Notes: a model not told the origin generated them from the sequence alone. Shown: positions 1-9,558, counted from the first letter of the stretch. The stretch is DNA of 64,000 nt from JAITMY01 sp031553765 (GCA_031553765.1 JAVBKY010000004.1:62001-126000), one strand, 5' to 3'. Translations and numbers: made by a program.

Positions 1-2036
1 AAAATCTTACGCAACACGTCCACACCACTTAGGTCAATACGGGGGTCGGGCTCGGAGTAGCCTTTTTCCTTTGCCATGCGTATAGCTTGGCTCATGCTTA
101 CCTCTTCGCTAATGGTATTAAAAATAAAGTTGAGCGTACCGCTAAGTACGGCCTCCAACTTTGTAACTTTGTCACCACTCAGCACCAGCTCATTTATGGT
201 CTTAATAACGGGTAGTCCCGCACCAACGTTAGTTTCGTAAAGGAACTTCACACCACGCTGACGCGACAGTTCCTGCAATTTTTTGTAGTGCGCATACTCG
301 CTTGAGCAAGCAATTTTATTAGCCGTTACTACCGAGACAAACGAACCCAGCATTTTTTCATAAATACCCGGCACATCGGCGCTGGCCGTACAGTCAACAA
401 ATACGCTATTGCGCAGGTTGACTTCCGCCACACGTTGCGCAAAAGCATTCAAATCCAACACCGCACCCTTCCGCTCCAGCTCTCCCTGCACATCGCTCAA
501 GTCAATACCCTGCACGTCAAACAGCATTTTCTTTGAGTTCATCACACCTACCAGATTTATTTTCAGACGGTGATTTTTCATCAAGTCGTCACGCTGCTTG
601 CTTATTTGCTGCAATAAATTTCCACCAACCGTACCAATACCGGCTATATACAGGTGTACCTCTTTATAGCCTACTAAGAAAAAAGCTTCGTGGATTACGT
701 TAAGCGCCTTGCGCAGGTTTAGCTTATGCACCACGGTAGAAATGTTGAGCTCTGACGAGCCCTGCGCTATGGCAACCACGTTCACACCATTTTTGCCCAA
801 CGCGTTGAAAAGTTTACCCGATATACCGGGCATGCGCTTCATATTTTCACCCACAATAGCTATTACCGACATCCCCTCCTCTATCTTCAAGCCAATGGTT
901 TCGCGCTTCATCTCAAAATCAAACTCGCCATCAATGGCGGCTTTGGCTCGCGCCACATCGCCCGGCACAATAGCAAAGGTGATGGACTGCTCCGACGAGG
1001 CTTGTGAAATTAAAATCACGCTGACTTCAGCTTCTGCAAGAGCGCCAAACAAGCGCTTAGAAATACCCGAAATACCCGCCATGCCCACGCCTTGCAGCGT
1101 TAGCAGCGTAATGTCGTCAATAGATGAAATACCCTTAATGGCTTGCTCAATAGCCGGAGCATCAATGGTAGCGTTTACCAACGTTCCCTCAGCTTGCGGA
1201 TTAAAAGTATTTTTAATCACCATAGGAATATTGGCAGCCAACAGCGGATGCACAGTAGGTGGATAAACCACCTTAGCGCCAAAGTTTGACAACTCAAATA
1301 CCTCGGAGTAGCTGAGGTGCTTAATGGGATACGCCTTTTCCACCTTGCGCGGATCGGCTGTCATAAAGCCATCCACATCCGTCCATATTTCGGTAACGGA
1401 AGCACCTATGGCTGCCGCCAAAATCGCGGCGGTGTAGTCGCTACCCCCACGTCCCAACGTTGTTGTATCGCCGTTTTCGTTAGAAGCAATAAAGCCCGGA
1501 AGCACCGCACGTTTTTCCACCTTTAGCAAAACTTCTTTACACAAAGGGTTGGTTTTTGTAAAATCAACCTTGGCTTTGCCAAAATGGTTATCAGTTCTAA
1601 TTATGTTACGCGAATCAATATGCACTGCGCCATCAATAGCCTCACTCACTACGTAGGAGCTCATGCGCTCGCCAAAGCTCAGTACGTAATCCTGCAACTT
1701 AGGTGTAAGTTCACGCAAGCGTGCTATACTATGCAAATAGTCTTCGAGTTCATTCAGCATCACCTTCAACTCGCTCAGTACGTGACCTTGCTGCTGCGGT
1801 TTTACCAACGCTTTAGCCGTATTCAGGTGGCGCTGTTCAATATCGCTCAGCTCATTTTTGTAATCCTCATTACCCTGCGCCGCAAGTGCGCTGGCTTTAA
1901 TGAGCTGATCGGTAACGCCGCCAAAAGCCGATACTACCACAAATTTATTATCGGGACTTTGCTCAACAATGTCCTTTACCTTCTTTATATTTTCGGCCGA
2001 TGCTACCGATGAGCCGCCGAATTTCAGAACTTTCAT
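1..2036 (-). CDS. thrA: Bifunctional aspartate kinase / homoserine dehydrogenase, 3' end outside window
   Basis: The reading frame translates without a stop from an ATG at 2034-2036 to the window edge, about 678 residues of a protein usually near 810. The N-terminus MKVLKFGGSSVASAENI is the aspartokinase KFGGSS motif. TTLGRGGSDYTA follows, then two ACT-like regulatory stretches, then the homoserine dehydrogenase part beginning around LYIAGIGTVGGNLLQQ (Rossmann glycines) and running to EPDPRIDLSG at the edge. It phosphorylates aspartate and reduces aspartate semialdehyde to homoserine, the first and third steps toward threonine and methionine. Only 18 nt separate it from the GroES-like gene upstream on the same strand, so the two are probably cotranscribed. 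thrB and thrC often follow in this phylum but would lie outside the window. Confidence 0.95.
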   Translation of the reverse strand, partial: MKVLKFGGSSVASAENIKKVKDIVEQSPDNKFVVVSAFGGVTDQLIKASALAAQGNEDYKNELSDIEQRHLNTAKALVKPQQQGHVLSELKVMLNELEDYLHSIARLRELTPKLQDYVLSFGERMSSYVVSEAIDGAVHIDSRNIIRTDNHFGKAKVDFTKTNPLCKEVLLKVEKRAVLPGFIASNENGDTTTLGRGGSDYTAAILAAAIGASVTEIWTDVDGFMTADPRKVEKAYPIKHLSYSEVFELSNFGAKVVYPPTVHPLLAANIPMVIKNTFNPQAEGTLVNATIDAPAIEQAIKGISSIDDITLLTLQGVGMAGISGISKRLFGALAEAEVSVILISQASSEQSITFAIVPGDVARAKAAIDGEFDFEMKRETIGLKIEEGMSVIAIVGENMKRMPGISGKLFNALGKNGVNVVAIAQGSSELNISTVVHKLNLRKALNVIHEAFFLVGYKEVHLYIAGIGTVGGNLLQQISKQRDDLMKNHRLKINLVGVMNSKKMLFDVQGIDLSDVQGELERKGAVLDLNAFAQRVAEVNLRNSVFVDCTASADVPGIYEKMLGSFVSVVTANKIACSSEYAHYKKLQELSRQRGVKFLYETNVGAGLPVIKTINELVLSGDKVTKLEAVLSGTLNFIFNTISEEVSMSQAIRMAKEKGYSEPDPRIDLSGVDVLRKI

Positions 2037-2054
2037 ATCGTCTGTCTTTTCTAA

Positions 2055-2438
2055 TTATTCTCTAAAATCATCGTTGCGTACCAGCAGTAAAATTGCTGAG
2101 TGCGGAACAATAAGGAATTTTTCACCGTTAAACTCAATTTCCCAAGCAGCGTTTTGCATGTACACTGCAAGGTCGCCCACAGCGGGTTGCAAAGGAAGGT
2201 ACTTCACCTCTTCTTGCTTATTGCGCCAAGGCTCATCAACATCGTTAATGGCTGGAATGGGAAATCCCGGGCCTACCTTAACTACATAGCCCGCCTGCAC
2301 TTGCTCCTTTTCGTGCGTGCCCGCCGGCAAATACAAACCCGACTTAGTACGCTCATGCTCCGTACGCGGCTTGATAAGCACCTTGTCGCCTACCGGAACT
2401 ACTCGCTCCAACTCTTTTGATGAAAATGAAAGCAGCAT
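2055..2438 (-). CDS. GroES-like co-chaperonin family protein
   Basis: A 127-residue protein. The segment VVPVGDKVLIKPR near the N-terminus and YVVKVGPG in the middle are typical of the Cpn10 beta-barrel. At 127 residues it is longer than canonical GroES (about 95), with a loop containing VDEPWRNKQEE, and no groEL lies beside it. This makes it the second, GroEL-unlinked Cpn10-fold protein that Bacteroidota often carry rather than the housekeeping groES. Its true role is not known from sequence. It precedes thrA by 18 nt and is likely transcribed from a TACCTTTG box at 2533-2540 on the minus strand. Confidence 0.8.
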   Translation of the reverse strand: MLLSFSSKELERVVPVGDKVLIKPRTEHERTKSGLYLPAGTHEKEQVQAGYVVKVGPGFPIPAINDVDEPWRNKQEEVKYLPLQPAVGDLAVYMQNAAWEIEFNGEKFLIVPHSAILLLVRNDDFRE

Positions 2439-2532
2439 AATTTACCACCAACGCTCATGCGTAATAAAAACATCGACAAGCAGGCCTATTGCGCTGATTA
2501 TCAATAATAAATATACAATTACCTTAAACTAA

Positions 2533-2540
2533 CAAAGGTA
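2533..2540 (-). promoter_or_regulatory. Promoter -7 box for GroES-like/thrA unit
   Basis: Reads TACCTTTG on the minus strand, matching the Bacteroidota TAnnTTTG consensus, about 95 nt upstream of the GroES-like start codon. The plus-strand LysM promoter lies about 50 bp away, so the two units are divergent. Confidence 0.5.
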
Positions 2541-2587
2541 GCATAATTTATGCATTTTACAAGTATCATTTTTACACAAAAAATGTG

Positions 2588-2595
2588 TAAATTTG
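2588..2595 (+). promoter_or_regulatory. Promoter -7 box for LysM-protein gene
   Basis: TAAATTTG fits TAnnTTTG and sits 25 nt before the ATG at 2621, giving a very short leader. Confidence 0.5.
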
Positions 2596-2620
2596 TTGCT
2601 TATTCTCACTTAAAAACGGC

Positions 2621-4561
2621 ATGGAACTTAGACTTATTACATTTGCCCTTTTACTAGCAAGCAGCAACCTACTTGCACAGCAACCCGCTGTTACCATTAC
2701 GCGCAGTACGCAAATAGTGATAGAAGGCGCCAACCTTTACTACATGCATCAGGTAAAAAAGGGGGAAACCGTGTACTCTATTTGCCGTGCTTACGGCGTT
2801 ACCGAGGATGACTTAAAGCGTAACAACCCCGGCGTAGATTGGCCAACAATAAAGGTTGACACGCGGCTTAAAATACCTGTTCCATCCGCCAACACTCCCG
2901 CCCCCAATAAGTATATTGAGCATGTAGTGCAGGTGAACGAAACGCTTTACTCTTTGGCAAAGCGATACGGCATAAGTGAAAACGATATTGTAGCGCTGAA
3001 TCCCGAGGCGGATAAAAAGTTGAACATTGGACGCATATTGCAAATACCTATTGCCAAAAAGGATAGCGCCGCGTCGGCAACCGCTATTACACAACCGGCA
3101 ACATCTCCATCAGCTCCACCCCCTACTCCTACTGATAAAGTTCAAGCTGGCGCTTCCAATGGCGTTAGCATGAAGGAGCACGAGGTGAAACGCAAGGAAA
3201 CGCTGTTCTCCATATCCAACATGTACGACGTGGATATTGAATATATCAAGCTGTATAATCCACAAGTATTTGCCGACGGCACAAACAAGGTAAAGGCCGG
3301 GCAAATGCTCAACATCCCCATTTCTTTTTCGGGTTTAAAAAAAGGCAGCACTACAAAGAACACTGAGCATCGCGAACAATGCGACAGCAGCGCCCGCCGC
3401 ATGCCCAACATTAACGTATCAATACTACTACCGTTTAACGCAGAGGAGCAAGACGATGCCGACCAGCTGTATCGCTCTTTCCGCTTTCTAGAGGTGTACG
3501 AAGGCGCATTAATTGCCCTTGACAACCTAAGCCGTCAGGGGCTCTCGGTTAACCTTTCGGTATTCGACACCAGGAGCACAAGTGTAAACATGCTACTTCG
3601 CAACCCCTCGCTCGCCAAAGCCGATCTCATTATTGGTCCGGTATATCAGGAAGCATTCAAACCTGTTGCCGAATTTGCAAAGCAAAAAAATATAAAAATT
3701 ATTTCACCGTTAGTCCCTATTGATAGCACGCTATATAGCTACAGCAACGTTTTTCAAATTCCTGTTGATTTTGACAAGCAGGTGCAACAAGCGTTGGTAC
3801 ATGACAGGCTTGATCCCAACGAAAGCAACATTGTGTTGATATCGCAACGCGACGAGGAGATAAGTAAAAAAATGCGTAACTACTACCGTCAGTACCTTCC
3901 AAAAACCGACAGCATACTCTACCACAATTCTAACTCATATAGCGAGTCGTCGGACTTGGAGGTGCTACAAAAGCAATTTGAAAAACGTCCTCACACTCCC
4001 ATTGTAAAAAACCTATCGTACCGCATAGGGCTACAACCGCGCGAGAACCAGGAGGTGTTCCTGAAAATATTCAGCCCCACCTTAGAGAATAAGGTAGTGG
4101 TTGCATCACAAGACGAGCCATTCGTATCGGAGTTGCTGGCTAACCTCAAGGCCTTTTCCGACCGCTACAAGTGTCGCATTACGGTTTACGGAACCAACGC
4201 CTGGCAAAAATTCGATAACCTTGAGCTGAATCTTTTTTACGACTTAAAGCTGCATCTCGCCGCGCCGTACTACATCAGCTACAAATCGGATGCTGTGAAG
4301 GATTTCATTCAGGCGTATCGAGATAAGTACAAAACAGAGCCTTCGCAATTCGCATTCCAGGGCTATGACATCATGACCTACTTTGCATCGGCCATCTACC
4401 GTTACGGTAAAGATTTTGAAGGCTGCCTGCCGTATCACAAGGTACCGCTGCTACAATCCAACTACTCATTTGCACCCATTTGCCCGGGCGGTGCTTATGA
4501 AAATAAAGGTGTATTTTTACTTCGCTACACACCTTGGATGGAAATTGTGCAGTACAAGTAA
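2621..4561 (+). CDS. Secreted three-LysM protein with periplasmic-binding-protein-like C-terminal domain
   Basis: A 646-residue exported protein. The N-terminus MELRLITFALLLASSNLLAQ is a signal peptide, with likely cleavage after the LLAQ. Three LysM repeats follow at about residues 43-88 (HQVKKGETVYSICRAYGV), 101-145 (VVQVNETLYSLAKRYGI) and 187-235 (HEVKRKETLFSISNMYDV), each ending in an L.IP strand. A low-complexity Ala/Pro/Ser linker separates repeats two and three. The remaining 370 residues (from about NINVSILLPFNAEE) resemble a type 1 periplasmic binding fold, including DLIIGPVYQEAFKPVAEFAK. LysM modules bind peptidoglycan glycan strands, so this is likely a wall-associated periplasmic protein. 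The ligand of the C-terminal domain cannot be told. It is a single-gene unit. Confidence 0.85.
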   Translation: MELRLITFALLLASSNLLAQQPAVTITRSTQIVIEGANLYYMHQVKKGETVYSICRAYGVTEDDLKRNNPGVDWPTIKVDTRLKIPVPSANTPAPNKYIEHVVQVNETLYSLAKRYGISENDIVALNPEADKKLNIGRILQIPIAKKDSAASATAITQPATSPSAPPPTPTDKVQAGASNGVSMKEHEVKRKETLFSISNMYDVDIEYIKLYNPQVFADGTNKVKAGQMLNIPISFSGLKKGSTTKNTEHREQCDSSARRMPNINVSILLPFNAEEQDDADQLYRSFRFLEVYEGALIALDNLSRQGLSVNLSVFDTRSTSVNMLLRNPSLAKADLIIGPVYQEAFKPVAEFAKQKNIKIISPLVPIDSTLYSYSNVFQIPVDFDKQVQQALVHDRLDPNESNIVLISQRDEEISKKMRNYYRQYLPKTDSILYHNSNSYSESSDLEVLQKQFEKRPHTPIVKNLSYRIGLQPRENQEVFLKIFSPTLENKVVVASQDEPFVSELLANLKAFSDRYKCRITVYGTNAWQKFDNLELNLFYDLKLHLAAPYYISYKSDAVKDFIQAYRDKYKTEPSQFAFQGYDIMTYFASAIYRYGKDFEGCLPYHKVPLLQSNYSFAPICPGGAYENKGVFLLRYTPWMEIVQYK

Positions 4562-4690
4562 AATGCTCGCTGCTTTTTAGGTAGATTTGATGTTTAGGGA
4601 TGAGTATGTTTGTGTAGATACTACCTTATTTAACCATCAGCATTTTTATGACCTGATATTTTTACTGCCATAGGCAAAGCCTGATTATGA

Positions 4691-4881
4691 TTTTCCCTGT
4701 TCGGCCTAGGCTGTGCCTTGGTCGCCGTATCTGTGCTGGTTGTACCAGCAAAAACGCAGAGACTCTTTTTATTCGCACGCCACCCACATGTAGGCACAGC
4801 CTACGCCCATAGACCGACCGAGGTAAAACCTGCGGCCGAACGCAGTGGTGCTATTTCACAGCCTCTGACGAACAGGGAAAA
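4691..4881. repeat. 191-bp inverted-repeat element (MITE-like or structured)
   Basis: The ends ttttccctgttcg (4691-4703) and cgaacagggaaaa (4869-4881) are perfect 13-bp inverted repeats, and imperfect complementarity continues inward to about 24 bp. A second pair, 4703-4718 with 4792-4807, matches 15 of 16. No open frame fits the element. It lies in the gap between the LysM gene and the RHS-associated genes. It may be a non-autonomous transposable element or a folded transcript end. Confidence 0.5.
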
Positions 4882-4891
4882 CATTACGATA

Positions 4892-5278
4892 TTAATACTG
4901 ATTGCTATCCAGTATATAACCCATCACACACAAAATAGCCATAGTTAATGTTACATATAACCAGAAATAAATCTGTCCTTTTTTTCTTCTTTTTGCTGGC
5001 ATTTTTTGATATTGCTCGCAAATAACCCCTCGCCGATTATACAAAAAAATGAAGTTTACCACAAACACAACCACTGCAAGGCCAAGTCCAATATAAATCA
5101 CAGTTTCTTTATCTATAGTTATTGTTACCTTACAAAGATGTATAACTATTGTATAAACTGTAGCAATGTTAATCGCTTGTAGCATACCAACAAGAAGACT
5201 TGCATTAAATGCAGGAGCGCTATTAGTCGTTATTTTCTGCAAATAATGATGCATCCAATAATATATCTCTTTAAACAT
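4892..5278 (-). CDS. Small membrane protein next to RHS remnant, candidate immunity protein
   Basis: A 128-residue protein with about three hydrophobic segments: roughly residues 25-47 (LLVGMLQAINIATVYTIVIH), 58-80 (ETVIYIGLGLAVVVFVVNFIF) and 105-122 (IYFWLYVTLTMAILCVMGYI). A basic stretch AKRRKKG precedes the last. I recognise no family. It starts 10 nt after the end of the RHS-derived reading frames and on the same strand, the position where RHS/polymorphic toxin loci carry the cognate immunity gene. The function is inferred from position only. Confidence 0.55.
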   Translation of the reverse strand: MFKEIYYWMHHYLQKITTNSAPAFNASLLVGMLQAINIATVYTIVIHLCKVTITIDKETVIYIGLGLAVVVFVVNFIFLYNRRGVICEQYQKMPAKRRKKGQIYFWLYVTLTMAILCVMGYILDSNQY

Positions 5279-5288
5279 ATATAAATTA

Positions 5289-6740
5289 CTATTTTCTATA
5301 AATAGGTGGCACTATAAATCTTGTTGCATCTGGCATAGTTACACTTGGAGGTATCGGCATGGGGCCAATTCCATAGACAGGTTGCATCGTCATCCAATAA
5401 CCCGCACCAAGCATTAATCCTGGTACTCCACCTGCGACAGCCACTCCCCCAACTATTGTGTTAGTTATTGTTATTCCCCATGGCTGCATACCATTTGCAG
5501 ATAAGATAAGATCAACAAGGGCATTGCCGGCAAAAGCAAGGGATCCCAAGCCTTTAAACGCATTAGCAACCTGCACCGTACTAACAACCCTACTCGCACC
5601 ATTGAATGCCGTGTAAGAAATTAAGGGTGCCGATTGGATCGCACGAAGATTTCCGCTCCAGTTGTCATAATTCCCAATGCCCCAAAAGTATTACCGGCAA
5701 TTTCCCAACCATTACCATTATTGCCTAAGACTTCGGCTATCATGCGTTGCTCTGCCCTCATACGCTCATAACTTGTGCTCTCAAAAAACATATCCCCTCT
5801 AGTCACCACCGCATTTACCGGGGCAAGTATGTAGTCCACATCCGGGAAAACCGTAGCTTGCAATAACCAGCATCTCATGCAGCTGAGCAATGCTATTGGG
5901 GTCAGCTGTAGACCAGCCTGTACTTGACTCTTCCCACCCACCACCAGCGTATCCACCACCAGCATATCCAGCACGGCTGCCACCACCTCCACCAAAGTTA
6001 CGATTGCCGAAAAGTGTATTCATCCATCGCCCAAGGGTGGGCATGCAATTATCTGAGTACAGAGAATATGGAGCGGATGTATTATCCACCCGGAAGGTAA
6101 AAGGCTGCATGCCCGTGGGGTCTACCATACCTATAGGGTTGTTCCGACAGTATGCGTACGGGCTAACGCTACAGTCCGATTCAGCCAATGCGTCCACGCC
6201 GGTAAACCTTCCTGTAGCCGGGTCGTGCTGCCGTGCGTGGTTGTCGTGCAGGTTGAGCCCGTGCATGGGCTGCCACTCTAAGCCGCCAAACTTGTAGGGC
6301 TGGATGCTGACATAATTTTTTTCATTAAACTCCATGCCCAGCGGGTAGTAGTGGTTTACCTGCTCCACCGTACCCTCCTCATTAAGCACCACACGGTTGC
6401 TGCCCAGGTAATCTTTTACGTAGTGGTGGCGTATGGCATTGCCCGAAGCGTCAAACGTAAGGTAGCCATCTCCTGTGAGCAACCTATCCAGCCGGCCGTT
6501 GCGGTAAATGTACGGGTCGCAGTAATCGGTAGTATCATACGTGTAAAGAGCGTTGGAGAGGTCGGCCTCATCGGTAGTGGTTACAGGTACCAGGTGCGCG
6601 TTGGCATTGGTAACGGTAACCACCCGCAACTTTTCGCCCGTAGCGCTGTAGGTGTAAAGATACTTATGCCCCACCTTAAAGGCAACCTCCAACGGCAAAT
6701 TTAGCGTATTATACGTTATGTTGGTTGTATCACTATTCTT
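5289..6740 (-). pseudogene. 5'-truncated, frameshifted RHS-repeat core protein gene
   Basis: The minus strand encodes the conserved end of a Bacteroidota RHS protein: TTNITYNTLNLPLEV, then YTYSATGEKLRVV, HHYVKDYLGSNRVV, YYPLGMEF, DNHARQHDPATGRFTGVD and NNPIGMVDPTG. An in-frame stop at 6741-6743 removes everything upstream, so the repeat shell is missing. The variable C-terminal part is split over three frames: the core frame runs to 5799, a second covers about 5850-5621 (DYILAPVNAVVTRGDMFFES), and a third about 5650-5289 (hydrophobic, glycine-rich). The first shift is near the run ttttccc at about 5840 and could be a sequencing indel, but the upstream stop argues for real decay. Intact relatives export a C-terminal toxin. 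Confidence 0.8.
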
Positions 6741-6839
6741 TTATAATCAAAAACTTAATAACACACAGCACGAAGAATTTTCTTGAAATGGAATCAAAAA
6801 ATTAATGCACACTTACGCAAGTGTGACTCCCATTTTTTG

Positions 6840-6847
6840 TATATTTG
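6840..6847 (+). promoter_or_regulatory. Promoter -7 box for yggS-like gene
   Basis: TATATTTG matches TAnnTTTG. It lies inside the longer upstream open frame, so a transcript from it supports the internal ATG at 6922 as the true start. Confidence 0.5.
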
Positions 6848-6921
6848 AAATTGGTTTCAACTCTGTGAAGTCCCAAATTCCAAACAATGTCGGCGTATTG
6901 ATTATCAGACACCCCACCCTC

Positions 6922-7584
6922 ATGTCAAGTATTTCAGAAAATATTCAACATATTAAGCAAAAGCTACCTCCTCATGTAACCCTCATAGCCGTATCGAAAA
7001 CGCACAGCGCGGAGGCTATTATGGAGGCGTACAACACCGGAGAGCGTGATTTTGGCGAGAGTAGACCGCAGGAGCTGCTGCAAAAAGCCGCAGAGCTACC
7101 GCAGGATATTCGCTGGCACTTCATAGGTCACCTGCAGACCAATAAGGTAAAAATGGTGGTGCCGCATGCCGACCTAATTCATTCTATTGACAGCGAAAAA
7201 CTGCTGGCTGAGGTAGATAAATTTTGTGAGAAATCAAACATTATAGCCCGCTACCTGCTGCAGGTACACGTAGCACAAGAAGAAACTAAATTTGGTTTTT
7301 CACCGGAGGAGCTGGTTGATTTTATACAGCAAAAGAGGTTGGTAGGCTACCCACACGCTCAACTTTGTGGTCTCATGGGCATGGCTACCTACACCGAAAA
7401 TATGGAGCAGGTTCGTAGCGAATTTCATCAAATAAAAACATTGTTTGAGCAGGTAAAACCCCTACTTCCCCACCCTGAGTGTTTCACCCAAATATCAATG
7501 GGCATGTCGCACGATTACAGAATAGCTATTGAGGAGGGTGCCACGCTGGTAAGGGTTGGGACCAGCATTTTTGGAGAGCGATAG
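6922..7584 (+). CDS. yggS: YggS/PROSC-family pyridoxal-phosphate homeostasis protein
   Basis: A 220-residue member of the alanine-racemase-like TIM-barrel family that binds PLP and buffers vitamin B6 levels without known catalysis. LIAVSKTH holds the PLP lysine, followed by FGESRPQELLQKA, IRWHFIGHLQTNKVK, HSIDSEKL and the C-terminal ISMGMSHDYRIAIEEGATLVRVGTSIFG, all hallmarks. The frame is open for 39 more codons upstream, but the ATG at 6922 gives the usual family length and lies downstream of the TATATTTG box. The gene is followed by a strong bidirectional terminator shared with nqrF. Confidence 0.93.
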   Translation: MSSISENIQHIKQKLPPHVTLIAVSKTHSAEAIMEAYNTGERDFGESRPQELLQKAAELPQDIRWHFIGHLQTNKVKMVVPHADLIHSIDSEKLLAEVDKFCEKSNIIARYLLQVHVAQEETKFGFSPEELVDFIQQKRLVGYPHAQLCGLMGMATYTENMEQVRSEFHQIKTLFEQVKPLLPHPECFTQISMGMSHDYRIAIEEGATLVRVGTSIFGER

Positions 7585-7593
7585 ATAGGTTAG

Positions 7594-7639
7594 AAAGGAA
7601 AAGGTCTCCGCTTCAGCTGAAGCGGAGACCTTTTCCTTT
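7594..7639. terminator. Bidirectional terminator between yggS and nqrF
   Basis: A perfect 46-bp palindrome centred on agct at 7615-7618, with A-run on the left and T-run on the right. It lies between convergent genes (yggS stop 7584, nqrF stop 7653) and can end both transcripts. Confidence 0.9.
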
Positions 7640-7652
7640 TTGGTAAAACTGT

Positions 7653-8915
7653 CTAACCTCCAAAGTCGTCAAACATCACCATTTCATCAGGCACACCTAA
7701 GTCGTATAGCATTTTAGTAACAGCGCTATTCATCATAGGAGGGCCACACAAGTAGTATTCAATATCCTCGGGTGCCTCGTGCGATTTAAGATACTGGTCA
7801 AAAATAACCTGGTGAATAAACCCTGTGGCGCCGGTCCACTTGTCCTCGGGCTTTGGCTCCGATAGGGCAATGGTAAACTTAAAGTTGGGGAACTGCTTTT
7901 CTATCTCCCTAAACTGTTCGGCATAAAATACCTCACGCAGGGAACGCGCTCCATACCAAAACGTGACATTGCGTCCGGTTTTAATGGTTTGAAACAAGTT
8001 AAATATGTGCGAACGCATAGGCGCCATACCGGCACCTCCGCCAATAAACATCATTTCATTCTGCGTATCGCGCAGGAAAAATTCTCCGTAAGGCCCCGAT
8101 ATGGTAACCTTATCACCCGGCTTACGTGAGAAAATATAGGACGAGCACACACCCGGATTTACGTTCATGAAGCCTCCCTTAGCCCTATCCCAAGGTGGTG
8201 TGGCAATACGTATGTTGAGCATAACAATGTTACCTTCCGCCGGATGGTTAGCCATAGAGTAGGCACGGAACGTTGGCTCAACATTGCTCATCTTCAAATC
8301 CCAAATCTTCATTTTGTCCCAATCCTCACGAAACTCTTTCTCAATGGAAATATCCTTTGAAAAATCAACCTCACACTTAGGAATATCTATTTGAATGTAA
8401 CCACCGGATTTAAAGTTGAGCGTTTCTCCAACAGGCAACTTCACCACAAACTCCTTAATAAACGTGGCCACGTTGCGGTTGCTCACCACCTCGCACTCCC
8501 ACTTTTTAATACCCAGTACCTCCTCCGGCACTTTAATCTCCATATTTTCGCGCACCTTAACCTGACAGCCTAAGCGCCAGTTTTCCTGCTGCTGCTTACG
8601 TGTAAAGAAGCCCGTTTCGGTGGGTAAAATACTACCTCCGCCACTCAACACCTGACACTTGCACATGCCACAGGTACCACCACCGCCACAAGCCGACGGC
8701 AAAAAGATACCGTTGCCCGAAAGGGTTGCCAGCAATGATGAGCCCGGTTGCACTGTAAGCTTGCGTTCTCCTTCGTTAATACTTACCTCAACCTCCCCTT
8801 GCGGTGTAAGCGTTTTTTTGGCAAACAACAGTAGCGAAACCAGCAGTAAGATAATAATCAGAAAGACTAATACCGAGACGGCTGTTAGCGTAAGACCACT
8901 TGATAGCAAAATCAT
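7653..8915 (-). CDS. nqrF: Na+-translocating NADH:quinone reductase subunit F
   Basis: A 420-residue NADH-oxidising subunit of Na+-NQR. One N-terminal membrane helix (residues 10-31) is followed by a plant-type 2Fe-2S domain with Cys76, Cys82 and Cys85 in SACGGGGTCGMCKC plus a later cysteine in WRLGCQV. The FAD domain carries RAYSMANHP and the NADH domain GGGAGMAPMRS and YYLCGPPMMN. Electrons enter here from NADH and pass via FAD and the iron-sulfur centre to the other subunits. The ATG at 8915 is preferred because the 20 upstream residues of the open frame do not fit the family and reach into nqrE. It is the last gene of nqrABCDEF. Confidence 0.96.
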   Translation of the reverse strand: MILLSSGLTLTAVSVLVFLIIILLLVSLLLFAKKTLTPQGEVEVSINEGERKLTVQPGSSLLATLSGNGIFLPSACGGGGTCGMCKCQVLSGGGSILPTETGFFTRKQQQENWRLGCQVKVRENMEIKVPEEVLGIKKWECEVVSNRNVATFIKEFVVKLPVGETLNFKSGGYIQIDIPKCEVDFSKDISIEKEFREDWDKMKIWDLKMSNVEPTFRAYSMANHPAEGNIVMLNIRIATPPWDRAKGGFMNVNPGVCSSYIFSRKPGDKVTISGPYGEFFLRDTQNEMMFIGGGAGMAPMRSHIFNLFQTIKTGRNVTFWYGARSLREVFYAEQFREIEKQFPNFKFTIALSEPKPEDKWTGATGFIHQVIFDQYLKSHEAPEDIEYYLCGPPMMNSAVTKMLYDLGVPDEMVMFDDFGG

Positions 8916-8940
8916 ATTCCAAATATTTTGTTTCTGCGAT

Positions 8941-9558
8941 TTACAACTTAATACCCATGAAGCACATGAACGCAATGCCCATAAGTCCCGTAATGATAAA
9001 CGTAATACCTAATCCTTTAAGTGGAGCCGGAACGTTGGAGTAGCTCAACTTTTCGCGAATAGCGGCAATACCCACAATAGCCAGGAACCAACCCACACCT
9101 GAGCCTATACCAAACGATGTGGCCTCTGCCAAGGTTTGGTAACCACGCTCCTGCATAAAGAGCGAGCCTCCTAAAATAGCACAGTTAACCGCAATAAGAG
9201 GTAAGAAGATACCCAGCGAAGAGTATAGCGCAGGTGCAAAACGCTCAACCACCATTTCCACTATTTGTGTAAAAGATGCAATTACAGCAATAAATACGAT
9301 AAAGCTCAGAAAGCTCAAATCAACATCCTGCATACTTGGGCTAATCCACGTGAGGGCGCCGCTGCTTAGCACATACTTATTGAGCAGGTAGTCTATAGGC
9401 ACAGTAACGGCCAGCACAAAAACAACCGCTATACCCAAGCCCATTGATGTCTTTACATTCTTGGATACGGCTAAGTAAGAGCACATGCCCAAGAAGTAGG
9501 CAAAAATCATGTTGTCAATAAAAATTGACTTAATAAATATATTTACTACGTTTTCCAT
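8941..9558 (-). CDS. nqrE: Na+-translocating NADH:quinone reductase subunit E
   Basis: A 205-residue integral membrane protein with about six helices. It is the NqrE/RnfA type: IFIDNMIFAYFLGMCSYLAVS at the start and INCAILGGS-like VNCAILGGSLFM in the middle. In structures of the family, conserved cysteines from NqrD and NqrE hold an intramembrane iron centre between the two subunits. Cys27 and the VNCAILG cysteine are in place here. The gene lies between nqrD and nqrF with 25-27 nt gaps in a single operon. Confidence 0.96.
   Translation of the reverse strand: MENVVNIFIKSIFIDNMIFAYFLGMCSYLAVSKNVKTSMGLGIAVVFVLAVTVPIDYLLNKYVLSSGALTWISPSMQDVDLSFLSFIVFIAVIASFTQIVEMVVERFAPALYSSLGIFLPLIAVNCAILGGSLFMQERGYQTLAEATSFGIGSGVGWFLAIVGIAAIREKLSYSNVPAPLKGLGITFIITGLMGIAFMCFMGIKL

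Noticed and set aside
5890..6297. Proline-rich plus-strand frame opposite the RHS remnant
   Set aside because: It is the complement of the glycine-rich RHS stretch, which explains its proline runs.
6805..6921. Upstream in-frame extension of the yggS-like gene
   Set aside because: The extension lacks family similarity and contains the TATATTTG promoter box.
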